From the NCBI GenBank assembly GCA_030144725.1, contig JASKMD010000017.1, positions 3,491,901 through 3,555,900 on the forward strand: DNA of 64,000 nucleotides, given 5' to 3'. Below the pieces are notes generated by a model. That model did no database searches. It worked only from the letters and a program-made list of their open reading frames with translations, and was not told the DNA's origin. Position numbers and translations under genes: made by a program. Below, one piece after another: positions 12,431 to 23,100 of the stretch. Source of the DNA: Haematococcus lacustris. Taxonomy: Eukaryota > Chlorophyta > Chlorophyceae > Chlamydomonadales > Haematococcaceae. Positions within the stretch are counted from its first letter, which is position 1; every line of letters starts with the position of its first letter.

Positions 12431-14779
12431 CTGCAGCTGTGCCTTCATTTCTGCAAGCCTCTTGCGTGCCTCAGCATCCACGTCAAGCTGCAGAGGGTTG
12501 GCACGGTTGGCTGCTGCCTCCTCCTTCTCCAACTGAATACGCTTGAGCACTTCAAGCCGTCCAGGCAGCTGTAGGCATGGGGCAGCCAGGCAGCTGTGGG
12601 CAGCTGTAGGCAGGTAGATTGAAGCGGGGTGACGTAGGCGACGTAGGCGGCGAAGGCAGGACAAGACGAGGGAGAAGTTTGCCTTGCTGTCCCTGCTGGC
12701 AGCTCCCACTGCTTGACCTTGGCGTAGGGTGCACCAGCGCCACCCCCTTGGCTGCCTACCTGACCGCAGTCCATGACCTGGACTTTCTTGTTTGGCTTGC
12801 CGCCGCGGCTGCCGCACACCTCTATACGCTTCACTACTGGCATGCCCTCCACCACCCTGCCAAACACCACTGCGCAGGGAGATCACAAGGTGGGGCGAAC
12901 AAAGGAGCAGGTGGGTATGCTGCTAGGTATACATGTAGGCCGGCAGGCAGGCGGTCTGGCCGGCTTTTGAACCAGCAGGCATGATGAGTGTGGGCACAAG
13001 GTGGCATGGCTTGCTGTGGCGTACGCCACCATGGCCTCATGTGGAATGTGCATGGGTTGCACGGGAAGTGCATGGGAACACATGAGGGTGACAGGGGGGC
13101 ACATGGCAGTCCACACTAAGACACACCATGCAGGTCCATGCCCATGAGTGCATGGCAGCTACAATAGCCATGGCCGGCATCAGTGGCATAGGCAGGGAGG
13201 CTGCGTGGAGGCGGTGCATGTGGTTTGTGGGGTGGTCATCACTGTGCAGTGCTATGGCCTCGAGCACTGCAAGCGCATTACACCCGTTGCTGTCCGCCAA
13301 GCACGCCGTGAGACGCACTGGTTATACCCTTTCTCCGATTACCACCCCAGCCCAGTGGCGCAAGGGCTTGGGACTCGGCCAAATCTGGCGGTGTGTGAGG
13401 GAGTGGTGGTGAAGTGCAGTGCAGGGGACAGGGCAGGCAGGCAGGCAGGCAGGGTGGGCAGGCGGGTGGGCAGGCAGGCGGGCAGGTGGGTAGGCAGGCT
13501 GGCTGGCAGGGTGCCTGGCCTGTGCCCTGATAGCAGCAGCATAGCAGCATGCCTGCAGGTGGTGCGGACTCACCATGCTTTCCGTCAAGCCAGGGTGCTG
13601 GCTGAAAGGTGAGGAAGATCTGTGAACCATTGGTGTTTGGTCCTGCCTGCAGGCCGTTGAGGACGACAGACAGGAGGTAACATGGTGCTGTGCCATTGCT
13701 GTGCTATGCCTAACATGCCGCGCCTAAGCACTTAAAATTGTCTACAAGGACGTGAGACAGGTTAGACAACCTCCATGTCAACATGTGGTATTACATGCAA
13801 CAGTGTGGGTGATAGCATGCAAAGAGGTTGTCATCATGCCCATGCAAGCACCCACATTGGCCATAGAGAGCATGCCCGGGGCATCATGCTTCAACCGAAA
13901 GTTCTCATCAGCAAACTTAGGGCCGTAGATGGACTCCCCGCCAGTGCCGTCCCCCGCAGTGAAGTCTGCAGTCACGGGCGCCGCAGCAGGAGGGTCTCAA
14001 CAAAGGTGCACAGCGGAACTGCGCCAGTGCATTGGCACTGGCAGCCACCAGGGTCCATCATGGTAGTTGTGGTCAGGCAGCAAGCATGCATTGTCCGCGT
14101 CTGCTTTCATTCTCATTTCATGCCTTCTGTCCATATGCGCCTTTTCAAGCATCGCCAGCACTACGTGCTGCAGAAGGTGACGCTGTAGCAGTGTGTAGGC
14201 ATGCTTGGTGAGGCGCAACCTGAGCACCATAGTTCTCGTGTACAGTGACATAGTTGTACACACTGCTCTTGGCCAGAATCAAGATGTCCAGCAATCCTGG
14301 GTTGCATGTTGTTAGGTGGTGAGCAATGACATGGTGTACTTGAGTGCATGACTTGCCACATGAGCATGCTCTTTTCATGTGTTCCAGTTACCTCCGCCTT
14401 GGGCCATGAACTCTGGGATGATGCGATGCAGGAACGAGCCCTTGTAGTGTAGCTTCTTTCCTGACTTCCCAACACCCCGCTCGCCAGTACATAAGGCCCT
14501 GCACAAAATTCACAACGTGCACAAGATTGCTCTTCTACACGTTTTGGTAAACTAACCCAAATGTGGGGCCCTACACCGCATGCACGGATGACGAGCCTCA
14601 GCTGTTCCGTTGAGCTGGTGCTGGGCTGGTGCTGGTGCGCTGAGAGCCCAGGTTTTCTTCGCAGACCTGAAGTTCTCGCAAGTGTGCGGAACCACGTCTG
14701 TCCGCAATTCCATGACAATCCTGCCAGTATTCTCGCCATTGATGGCGATATCCCAAAACACCCGCGGCAGCTCGTTCAT
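12431..14779 (-). CDS. Cyclophilin (peptidyl-prolyl cis-trans isomerase) with C-terminal coiled-coil-like extension
   Basis: Six exons in phase: 14667-14779 (ATG at 14779), 14392-14498, 13852-13965, 13574-13642, 12760-12869 and 12431-12568, coding 217 residues so far. The cyclophilin fold is complete: [67 protein letters not shown] and [20 protein letters not shown]. The residues equivalent to human CypA Arg55, Phe60, Met61, Gln63, Phe113, Trp121 and His126 are present, so activity is expected. A charged helical segment ([20 protein letters not shown]...) follows the domain. The last recognised donor is GTCAGT at 12430. Candidate terminal exons at 11882-12050 or 11740-12008 (the latter with a hydrophobic stretch) do not settle the 3' end. 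Its neighbour downstream on the same strand is SYF2. Confidence 0.9.
13075..13442. repeat. Dispersed repeat B, copy 3, inside a cyclophilin intron
   Basis: The core 13207-13442 is near-identical to copies 1 and 2, and 13075-13200 also matches the flank of copy 1. It sits within the intron between cyclophilin exons 4 and 5 and ends in GGCAGGCAGG/GGGTGGGCAGGC runs. The element is therefore tolerated inside a transcription unit. Confidence 0.8.
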
Positions 14780-15780
14780 GCCCAACTAGGGAAACCAAGT
14801 ACGGGTTGAGCCGGAGTGCGTGTAAGCGGGAGACGGTGGATGCTGGGCGCCCAACAGTTGTCTATGTTTTGTACATGCAGGCCAGTCCAGGGATTGTGAC
14901 GATGTTTTGTTTTCCATGGCATGACACTCCGGTGTACACAGAAAATGCAGAGACTACTCCTTTTGGTACTCCCTTCCACCTACGGATTTATCACGGAAGC
15001 TTCATCCAGGCACCCTTGATGACTACAAACCCCATCCCTGGTGGCACTGCTATTGCCGAGACATGTGCATATCCATGTCAGCCGGTCCCTGCAGGAGGGC
15101 GTGGGTGTCGTGTGGGGCGTGGGTGGGAGGGCGGGGCTGGGGCTGGGAGGGGGTGGGAGGGGGTGGGAGGGCGGGGCTGGGGCTGGGAGGGGATGGGGGG
15201 GGTGGGGAGGGGGTGGGAGGGCGGGGCTGGGGCTGGGAGGGGGTGGGAGGGGGTGGGGGGGGTGGAGAGAGGGTGGGAGGGCGGGGCTGGGGCTGGGAGG
15301 GGGTGGGAGGGGGTGGGAGGCTTTTGCGGGGCTGGGAGATGGTGGGGGTGCGAGGGGGTGTGAAGGGGTGCGAGGCGTGCAAGGGCGTAGGGTCCAGGCG
15401 GTCGGAGTGGGCTAGTCATTTCTGCAAGGCAATGTCGGGTGGCGCCTAAGTCAATTCCAGCGGCATGGTCCAATGAATGCTTTCTTTTCCAGCAGCTGTG
15501 TCATTGAGTAAGGAATATACTTATAAGCCAATCTCTGAAGTACCCTGATCGTGAAGGTTGGTGCCAACCCCTCTTGCCCCGCTTGACCCACCAGAAGCCT
15601 CTTAACACCGGCATGCAACTATAACCCTCTAGGGCTTGTACCTTGCCACCCTGTTATCAGACGGCTACTGTTTGGTTGGCTGCCTGGTGGCAGCGGCCCT
15701 GGAGAGGGGTCTGTCGTTGATCATAGGCATGCACCCAGCCGGTAATCAGGGGAGCTGGGAGGGGCTGGAGGGGGCTGGTC
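14780..15780. other. Cyclophilin upstream region and minisatellite, no gene
   Basis: Contains a short piece of dispersed repeat A at 15010-15049 (GCACCCTTGATGACTACAAA). A G-rich minisatellite follows at 15116-15330, then AT-richer unique sequence to 15660. Confidence 0.5.
15116..15330 (+). repeat. G-rich minisatellite, GGGTGGGAGG/GGCGGGGCTGG units
   Basis: Tandem array of GGGTGGGAGG and GGCGGGGCTGGGGCTGGGA blocks of mixed order. A related block recurs at 18750-18810. Four closely spaced G-runs repeat throughout, so stable G-quadruplexes on the plus strand are possible. Confidence 0.85.
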
Positions 15781-15799
15781 ACCCAGTCAGGCACCTGCC

Positions 15800-16110
15800 T
15801 GGTGCAGCCTGATGGCCTTGTCCATGACCCGGGCAGTGGAAGCTTGGCCTACAGCGCCTGCGAGGCAGGCAGCACCACACAGGGTGGCTGCTGGCAAGGA
15901 GGGGCACGATGGGATGCTCCCCTCCCTTCAGTGGGATCCCCCCTTCAGCACAGCTAGAGGCTCCTCCCTTAATAGCCCACCACCTCCCCACCACACCTAG
16001 CACATTCTGGTGTGCCTCGGCGGCAAAGTATTCGGTGCAAGAGCCAGTGGTGTCGTAGCCGCCCTCAACGGCTGGGGTGATGGACTTTATGCCGCCGGTG
16101 CGCCCCCAAT
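15800..16110 (-). CDS. Possible minus-strand gene fragment, unidentified
   Basis: Two exon-like blocks on the minus strand: one coding GGIKSITPAVEGGYDTTGSC and continuing TEYFAAEAHQN (about 15990-16110), another coding AVGQASTARVMDKAIRLHQA (about 15800-15860). A GTGTGG donor and a CTCGCAG acceptor lie between them. The residue mix looks protein-like, but no family is recognised and no start or stop is fixed. Confidence 0.25.
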
Positions 16111-16387
16111 CTGCAACCGACAGGCACCAGCCAGCAGCCTTGAGGCAAGGACAACCTTCACTGGGTCTCTTTTTGGGGTCTCTTACTGCCGCCTGCAGCC
16201 AGAGGCCATGCAGCAGAGCCACCATTGAGGACAGCTGGCTGCAGGCCAAGAGCACAGCACATGCCTAACAACTGGCCTGATGTAACATGGAAATGCGCCA
16301 GGCTATTATACCAATAAGGCCGCCCATTCGTGTACCCTGTAATAACCAGTGTGTAGTAGGAAGTGTGGTGACCGGTGTCAAAAGCCG

Positions 16388-16398
16388 GGTTCGACTCC
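16388..16398 (+). promoter_or_regulatory. Pol III B-box-like motif (GGTTCGACTCC)
   Basis: Matches the B-box GGTTCGANTCC and sits in a near T-arm (CCGGG-TTCGACT-CCCAG, one mismatch). No complete tRNA can be drawn around it. Confidence 0.35.
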
Positions 16399-16870
16399 CA
16401 GAGACCTGAGCGTTGTCTACGCCCTGAGGTCTTGAACCACACAACCTATTATTCCCTGGTTTACCACGTAACACCTGACCTGCTTCCTGTTAGCGTTCCG
16501 CTGTACGCCATTTTACGCCACTGTACGCCATTTGTTGTGACACGCCCCGCTTCACCGCACTGTAAGCTGTCTCCGCAGCATGGCTCCGCCGATGTCTCCG
16601 CTGCAGGTCTCATCTCTCAGGACCTAACTAGTAGCTAAGGACGCGTCATCAAATGCAACGGCTGTCAAAGGACGGACAACGCACAGTGCGACAACGGACA
16701 GTATTAAACGCTCAGTTTGCCACAATGTAACGGTTAGCCTTGAGCGACACCGTTCTCCCTTTGCCCGTGAATCCTGTGTACTGCCTAATGGCGGGCGGCA
16801 TGAGTTCGCATTTCTTTTACCGAGTGAGTTGGGCAGGTCAAAGCCTAGCGGCATAGCTGTGAGGACAACT

Positions 16871-16881
16871 GGTTCAATTCC
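16871..16881 (+). promoter_or_regulatory. Pol III B-box-like motif (GGTTCAATTCC)
   Basis: T-arm-like CTGG-TTCAATT-CCAG with the B-box word, followed by GGGGCCCC. The element at 45895-45905 (minus) shows the same B-box plus GGGCCCC arrangement, suggesting a shared tRNA-derived repeat. No cloverleaf. Confidence 0.35.
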
Positions 16882-17089
16882 AGGGGGCCCCGTTCTAAGC
16901 CCTAGCCCTCTCATGAGGTTTTCCTGTAAACACCTCCATGGCAGTTTCCTCGCAACAACACGCAAGACTCTCGGTAAACAAGCGTGCACTGCACGTTACA
17001 CACAACTCGGTCTCTTACTCGGCGTAGGCCATTGCTGCCAGCGCCGAGTACCGGTTGGACCCCAAGCTTTCACACCGGTGTGGCGCAAC

Positions 17090-17462
17090 GCTGAAACAAC
17101 ACCAACAGCAGCCCCGCACCAACAGCAACCCCGCACCAACAGCAACCCCGCACCAACAGCAACCCCGCACCAACAGCAGCCCCGCACCAACAGCAGCCCC
17201 GCACACTGCCCCGTGCTTGTGCTTGTGTTCTCAGTGTACAACATGGGACATGGCCCCGTAGACTGGCATACAGGCCAGGCCTCTCAGAAAGGTAAGCACT
17301 TTGCCCTTGTAGCCCGCACACTTTGCCCTTGTTGCCCCGCACATAGCCCGAACACTTTGCCCCTTGTTGCCCCGCACATAGCCCGCACACCTTGCCCTTG
17401 TTGCCCCGCACATAGCCCGCACACTTTGCCCTTGTTGCCCCGCACATAGCCCGCACACCTAA
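17090..17462 (+). repeat. Two short tandem arrays
   Basis: 17090-17205 repeats a 17-bp unit CACCAACAGCAACCCCG (about seven times, with AGC/AAC variants). 17305-17462 repeats a ~32-bp unit containing TTGCCCTTGTTGCCCCGCAC and ATAGCCCGCACAC (about four to five times). Both give open frames on either strand by virtue of repetition only. Confidence 0.85.
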
Positions 17463-18410
17463 CCCTTGTGACCTGCGATGGTGTTGGACGGCTGTTACGT
17501 GTTCGTTGGGAGCACTTTTTCTTCACTGCAGCGGACCTGGTGTATTGACGATTCCTAAAACGAGGTCTGTTAACGATTACAACTGAGTAAAACTCAATTA
17601 CGTAGTAGATAATTGGCAAACATGGAGTGTTAAGCCCGCCTAAAGACGCGAGGCCGAGGTCCGAGCGCGTAACAGCCCGAGACCTCAGCCAGAGGCCGCG
17701 GAGCGTAGCGCATGAAAACGGAACTAAGTGTATTTAATACGACCGGCCTTAACTTATTTGGCTATTAAGTTCTGTATCGCTGTTAAGGCGCGCCCGAAAT
17801 AATCTTTAAGATATGACCCCATATGATCAAGCATGATGGAATATGATGAAATATAATTAAGCCAAAACTCGCGAAACTCCGTAACCTCATTGCCGTGGTC
17901 TCAACCGTGATCATTGTCTTAATCGTGATCATGGTCTCAATCAGGCGACCCTAACTAACAAAAAATGGCTGGAAATGATAGGAAACCGACCCCTGGTAAT
18001 CAAAACGACGCCGCGTCTCAGCCACGTGGTTTTTATTTATGTTTCGCACATCCCTGGATAAAGGACTCTGTCAGCTATGCGGTGCAACTTGTATCATTAA
18101 ATACTGTGCAGTGTGCTGAGTGCTATGGCGGCTCAAATTTTGACATTCAAATTCATGCCAGTTTTGCTCATGCGGGCCTCGCCGCGATCGACCGCCGCGA
18201 CCGACGTGGCCCAGTAGCCTTTGCAAACAGTCAGGGACAGTCGCCGCAGTCAAAACAATTCACATGGCACGCCAAACCGATGTAACGACGCCCCTCCACC
18301 CATGCTCGGAAGTATACAAGGCTGCTGCATTGCTTGACCGCTTCGTGAGTAGTACCTACTACCTGGCCACTCGGTAAGGCCACTCAAGGTGTGTAGGCCA
18401 TTGCTACGTT
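17463..18410. other. AT-rich island with relic of a fold-back element
   Basis: Base composition drops sharply against the GC-rich surroundings. 17630-17725 shares ACGCGAGGCCGAGG and CCGCGGAGCGTAGCG with the fold-back element at 35332-35531. The word GCATGAAAACGGAACTAA (17707) recurs at 36381. One 106-codon frame (17965-18285, plus) opens with MAGNDRKPTPGNQND and has no recognised relatives; I do not call it a gene. Confidence 0.5.
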
Positions 18411-18519
18411 ACCTTGCTCGACATGTTGGGTCCGATCCCTCCCGCCCGCCCTCCGCTTGCGTGTCGAGCTTGTGTCCAGCTCCGCCCTGACCCCCTGCTG
18501 CTCAGCTGGAGGGGTGGGC

Positions 18520-18820
18520 AGCCCAGGGGCAGCACCAGCACCAGCTGCCTGCTGCTGCCAGGGGGGTGCAGCAGGAGGGGGGGGCAGGTTAGAGGCGGCA
18601 CCAGCACCAGCTGCCTGCTGCTGCCAGGGGGGTGCAGTAGGAGGGGGGGGCAGGTCAGAGGCGGCACCAGCACCAGCTGCCTGCTGCTGCCAGGGGGGTG
18701 CAGCAGGAGGGGGAGGGGGTGCAGCACGAGGGGGAGGGGGTGCAGCACGAGGGGGAGGGGGTGGGAGGGCGGGGCTGGGGCTGGGAGGGGGTGGGAGGGG
18801 CTGGGATGGGGTTGGGCGGG
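18520..18820 (+). repeat. 66-bp minisatellite plus G-rich tail
   Basis: Three tandem copies of a ~66-bp unit (GCACCAGCACCAGCTGCCTG then CTGCTGCCAGGGGGGTGCAG), then GGGGGAGGGGGTGCAGCACGA repeats and a GGGCGGGGCTGGGGCTGGGA block like that at 15.1 kb. Confidence 0.85.
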
Positions 18821-19053
18821 CTGCAAGGGTTCCGGGTGGGCTAGTCAGCACTGCAAGGCAAAGTTAGGTCACGCCAACTAGCCATTACACTCGTAGAAAA
18901 GATCGCATTATAAGTGCCACCTAAGGGTACTTTTTTTTCTGATGGAAGTCTTCAGTTTCTCATTGGCAAGCCAACGCACTTGGAAAAAAAAATCTACTCC
19001 AAGTGGCTGGCTAGATTCGATCGTTTGACTCTCATGCACTTCTGTGAGGGCAA

Positions 19054-19131
19054 CCAGTACTGGTTAAGGTCCAGTACTGGCTGCTAACCAGTACTGGACC
19101 TCAACCAGTACTGGTTTGCATCCAGTACTGG
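19054..19131. repeat. Five CCAGTACTGG palindromes with unrelated spacers
   Basis: The 10-bp perfect palindrome occurs at 19054, 19071, 19088, 19104 and 19122. Spacing is 16-18 bases and the spacer sequences share little beyond A/T-rich flanks. It lies about 600 bases outside the big array of the same palindrome. Confidence 0.9.
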
Positions 19132-19186
19132 TTGTCAGCTTTGGCAGGGTTAGGCATGGAGATTTCAAAGTTTCCGCGTATCACGT

Positions 19187-19350
19187 CGATGTGCGATGTG
19201 CGATGTCCAGTTGATGTGCGCTACAATGTGCGCTTGTGATGGGTTAACAACTCTCCATACTGCCAAGTCGTTCTGATGTGCGATGTCCAGTCGATTTGCG
19301 CTATCATGTGGGCTCGTAATGGGTTAACATCTCTCTATAATGTCAAGTCC
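19187..19350. repeat. Tandem duplication, ~80-bp unit
   Basis: Two imperfect copies of a unit with GATGTGCGATGTCCAGT, ATGTGCGCT and GTAATGGGTTAACA-like words. Unique AT-richer DNA follows to 19640, with no gene. Confidence 0.75.
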
Positions 19351-19732
19351 TATGGATGAAGCGAGTATGCTTACAGACAATTGGACGATAGCTGAAGGGT
19401 TAGGGCTGAGGACTGAGGTCAGGGCTGGGAGCCTTGGTTAGGTACTGTATAGGCACCGACTACAACAAGAGGACAACACGCTATAACACATTGCATGTGC
19501 TATCACTCACTAAGCAATGTCATTGAGATTACTATGTACGTGTGTTTGTTATCACTGTCATCAACATTACATAGTACACTGCTTCGCATGCTATGTAGCA
19601 TCAACCAAGACACTCCATCCGTCCTCTATCTCATTCCCTTGTAATGCAAGGCGACCTCATTGTAATGAAGGTAGTCGTCCAAGCTCCAGCCCCTGCAAAG
19701 TGACACAGAGTCTGGCTGGCTGGCTGTGACCA

Positions 19733-22412
19733 GTACTGGCTGGCTGTGACCAGTACTGGCTGGCTGGCTGTGACCAGTACTGGCTGGCTGGCTGTGACCA
19801 GTACTGGCTGGCTGACCAGTACTGGCTGGCTGGCTGTGACCAGTACTGGCTGGCTGACCAGTACTGGCTGGCTGGCTGTGACCAGTACTGGCTGGCTGGC
19901 TGTGACCAGTACTGGCTGGCTGGCTGTGACCAGTACTGGCTGGCTGGCTGTGACCAGTACTGGCTGGCTGTGACCAGTACTGGCTGGGTGACCAGTACTG
20001 GCTGGCTGGCAGTGACCAGTACTGGCTGGCTGTGACCAGTACTGGCTGGCTGTGACCAGTACTGGCTGGCTGTGACCAGTACTGGCTGGCTGTGACCAGT
20101 ACTGGCTGGCTGTGACCAGTACTGGCTGGCTGGCTGTGACCAGTACTGGCTGGCTGTGACCAGTACTGGTTGGCTGACCAGTACTGGCTGGCTGGCTGTG
20201 ACCAGTACTGGCTGGCTGACCAGTACTGGCTGGCTGGCTGTGACCAGTACTGGCTGGCTGGCTGACCAGTACTGGCTGGCTGGCTGTGACCAGTACTGGC
20301 TGGCTGACCAGTACTGGCTGGCTGGCTGTGACCAGTACTGGCTGGCTGGCTGTGACCAGTACTGGCTGGCTGGCTGTGACCAGTACTGGCTGGCTGACCA
20401 GTACTGGCTGGCTGGCTGTGACCAGTACTGGTTGGCTGACCAGTACTGGCTGGCTGACCAGTACTGGCTGGCTGGCTGTGACCAGTACTGGCTGGCTGAC
20501 CAGTACTGGCTGGCTGGCTGTGACCAGTACTGGCTGGCTGACCAGTACTGGCTGGCTGACCAGTACTGGCTGGCTGGCTGTGACCAGTACTGGCTGGCTG
20601 GCTGTGACCACTACTGGCTGGCTGACCAGTACTGGCTGGCTGACCAGTACTGGCTGGCTGACCAGTACTGGCTGGCTGACCAGTACTGGCTGCCTGGCTG
20701 TGACCAGTACTGGCTGGCTGACCAGTACTGGCTGGCTGGCTGTGACCAGTACGGGCTGGCTGACCAGTACTGGCTGGCTGACCAGTACTGGCTGGCTGGC
20801 TGTGACCAGTACGGGCTGGCTGACCAGTACTGGCTGGCTGACCAGTACTGGCTGGCTGGCTGTGACCAGTACTGGCTGGCTGACCAGTACTGGCTGGCTG
20901 GCTGTGACCAGTACTGGTTGGCTGACCAGTACTGGCTGGCTGACCACTACTGGCTGGCTGGCTGTGACCAGTACTGGCTGGCTGACCAGTACTGGCTGGC
21001 TGGCTGTGACCAGTACTGGCTGGCTGACCAGTACTGTCTGGCTGACCAGTACTGGCTGGCTGGCTGTGACCAGTACTGGCTGGCTGGCTGTGACCAGTAC
21101 TGGCTGGCTGACCAGTACTGGCTGGCTGACCAGTACTGGCTGGCTGACCAGTACTGGCTGCCTGGCTGTGACCAGTACTGGCTGGCTGACCAGTACTGGC
21201 TGGCTGGCTGTGACCAGTACTGGCTGGCTGACCAGTACTGGCTGCCTGGCTGTGACCAGTACTGGCTGGCTGACCAGTACTGGCTGGCTGGCTGTGACCA
21301 GTACTGGTTGGCTGACCAGTACTGGCTGGCTGACCAGTACTGGCTGGCTGGCTGTGACCAAGACTGGCTGGCTGACCAGTACTGGCTGGCTGGCTGTGAC
21401 CAGTACTGGCTGGCTGACCAGTACTGGCTGGCTGACCAGTACTGGCTGGCTGGCTGTGACCAGTACTGGCTGGCTGACCAGTACTGGCTGGCTGGCTGTG
21501 ACCAGTACTGGTTGGCTGGCTGTGACCAGTACTGGCTGGCTGACCAGTACTGGCTGGCTGGCTGTGACCAGTACTGGCTGGCTGACCAGTACTGGCTGGC
21601 TGGCTGTGACCAGTACTGGCTGGCTGACCAGTACTGGCTGGCTGACCAGTACTGGCTGGCTGGCTGTGACCAGTACTGGCTGGCTGGCTGTGACCAGTAC
21701 TGGCTGGCTGACCAGTACTGGCTGGCTGACCAGTACTGGCTGGCTGACCAGTACTGGCTGCCTGGCTGTGACCAGTACTGGCTGGCTGACCAGTACTGGC
21801 TGGCTGGCTGTGACCAGTACTGGCTGGCTGACCAGTACTGGCTGGCTGACCAGTACTGGCTGCCTGGCTGTGACCAGTACTGGCTGGCTGACCAGTACTG
21901 GCTGGCTGGCTGTGACCAGTACTGGTTGGCTGACCAGTACTGGCTGGCTGACCAGTACTGGCTGGCTGGCTGTGACCAAGACTGGCTGGCTGACCAGTAC
22001 TGGCTGGCTGGTTGTGACCAGTACTGGCTGGCTGACCAGTACTGGCTGGCTGACCAGTACTGGCTGGCTGGCTGTGACCAGTACTGGCTGGCTGGCTGTG
22101 ACCAGTACTGGCTGGCTGACCAGTACTGGCTGGCTGACCAGTACTGGCTGGCTGACCAGTACTGGCTGCCTGGCTGTGACCAGTACTGGCTGGCTGACCA
22201 GTACTGGCTGGCTGTCTGTGACCAGTACTGGCTGGCTGACCAGTACTGGCTGGCTGACCAGTACTGGCTGCCTGGCTGTGACCAGTACTGGCTGGCTGAC
22301 CAGTACTGGCTGGCTGACCAGTACTGGCTGGCTGACCAGTACTGGCTGGCTGGCTGGCTGTGACCAGTACTGGCTGGTTGACCAGTACTGGCTGCCTGAC
22401 CAGTACTGGCTG
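19733..22412 (+). repeat. CCAGTACTGG satellite array, left arm
   Basis: About 2.7 kb made of three unit lengths built on the palindrome: CAGTACTGGCTGGCTGAC (18 bp), a 20-bp form with CTGTGAC, and a 24-bp form with one extra GGCT. Interior units (20.16-22.36 kb) are nearly all 18 or 24 bp, so frames stay open on both strands for more than 700 codons; the 20-bp form is mainly at the left edge. Variants such as CTGCCTGG recur at intervals, suggesting higher-order repeats. Well over 100 copies are present. Confidence 0.95.
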
Positions 22413-22429
22413 GCTGGCTGTGACCTGCA

Positions 22430-23100
22430 GCAGGGGGGCAGGGGGGCAGCAGCAGCAGCAGGGTGGCAGCAGCAGCAGCAGGAGCAGGGGGGCAGCAGCA
22501 GCAGCAACAGGGGGGCAGCAGCAGCAGCAACAGGGGGGCAGTAACAGCAGGGGGGCAGGGGGGCTGCAGCAGCAGACAGTAGGCGCAACCAGCGCTGGTG
22601 CCCCCCCATTCAGCAGCAGGGTTACAGCAGCAGCAGCAGCAGCAGGGGGGCAGGAGGGCAGCAGCAGCAGTGGGTGGGCAGCAGCAGCAGTAGGGGGGCA
22701 GGGGGGCTGCAGCAGCAGGGGGGCAGGGGGGCTGCAGCAGCAGCAGCAGGGGGGCAGGGGTGCTACAGCAACAGATAGTAGGGGCACTATAGCACCTACC
22801 TACCTTTAGGCTGCTTGATGACTGCTGCTGGAATGGGGGTGGTTGTGTAGGGAAAGTGGAGGAGATGTGTTCATCAGACCTGCAATCATCAGACCTGCAA
22901 TCAAGGTAGGGGGGCAGCAGCAGCAGCAGCAGCTGCAGGGGGGCTGCAGCAGTAGCAGCAGCAGTAGTAGGGGGCATGGGGGCAGCAGCAGCAGTAGGGG
23001 GGCAGCAGAAGTAGCAACATGGGGGCAGCAGCAGCAGCATGGGGGCAGCAGCAGCAGTAGGGGGGCAGCAACAGCAAGGGGGGCAGCAGCAGCGGATAGT
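22430..23100 (+). repeat. CAG/GGGGGGCAG-rich low-complexity arm
   Basis: Runs of CAGCAGCAG alternate with GGGGGGCAG. It contains the segment inverted at 32575-32680. The block CACTATAGCACCTACCTACC appears near 22784 and again near 23105, so part of this is a ~310-bp direct duplication. Confidence 0.85.

Noticed and set aside
13128..13612. Open frames in dispersed repeat B as a conserved protein
   Set aside because: Two overlapping plus frames are equally open in all copies, and the copies are nearly identical, so conservation reflects recent copying, not selection on protein.
17965..18285. 106-codon frame in the AT-rich island as a gene
   Set aside because: No recognised motif, no splice or upstream signal, and it is the only frame of that size there. 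Length alone is not enough.
19733..22412. CRISPR-like regular spacing
   Set aside because: The spacers are themselves repeated, the units are 18-24 bp, and the DNA is eukaryotic. There are no cas genes. It is a satellite.
19626..22787. Very long open frames (up to ~1050 codons) through the CCAGTACTGG array
   Set aside because: They exist on both strands and in several frames because the repeat units are multiples of three and lack stops. The same logic gives hundreds of codons in the GCAGGGACGAGT arrays. No start context, splice pattern or unique sequence supports a protein.
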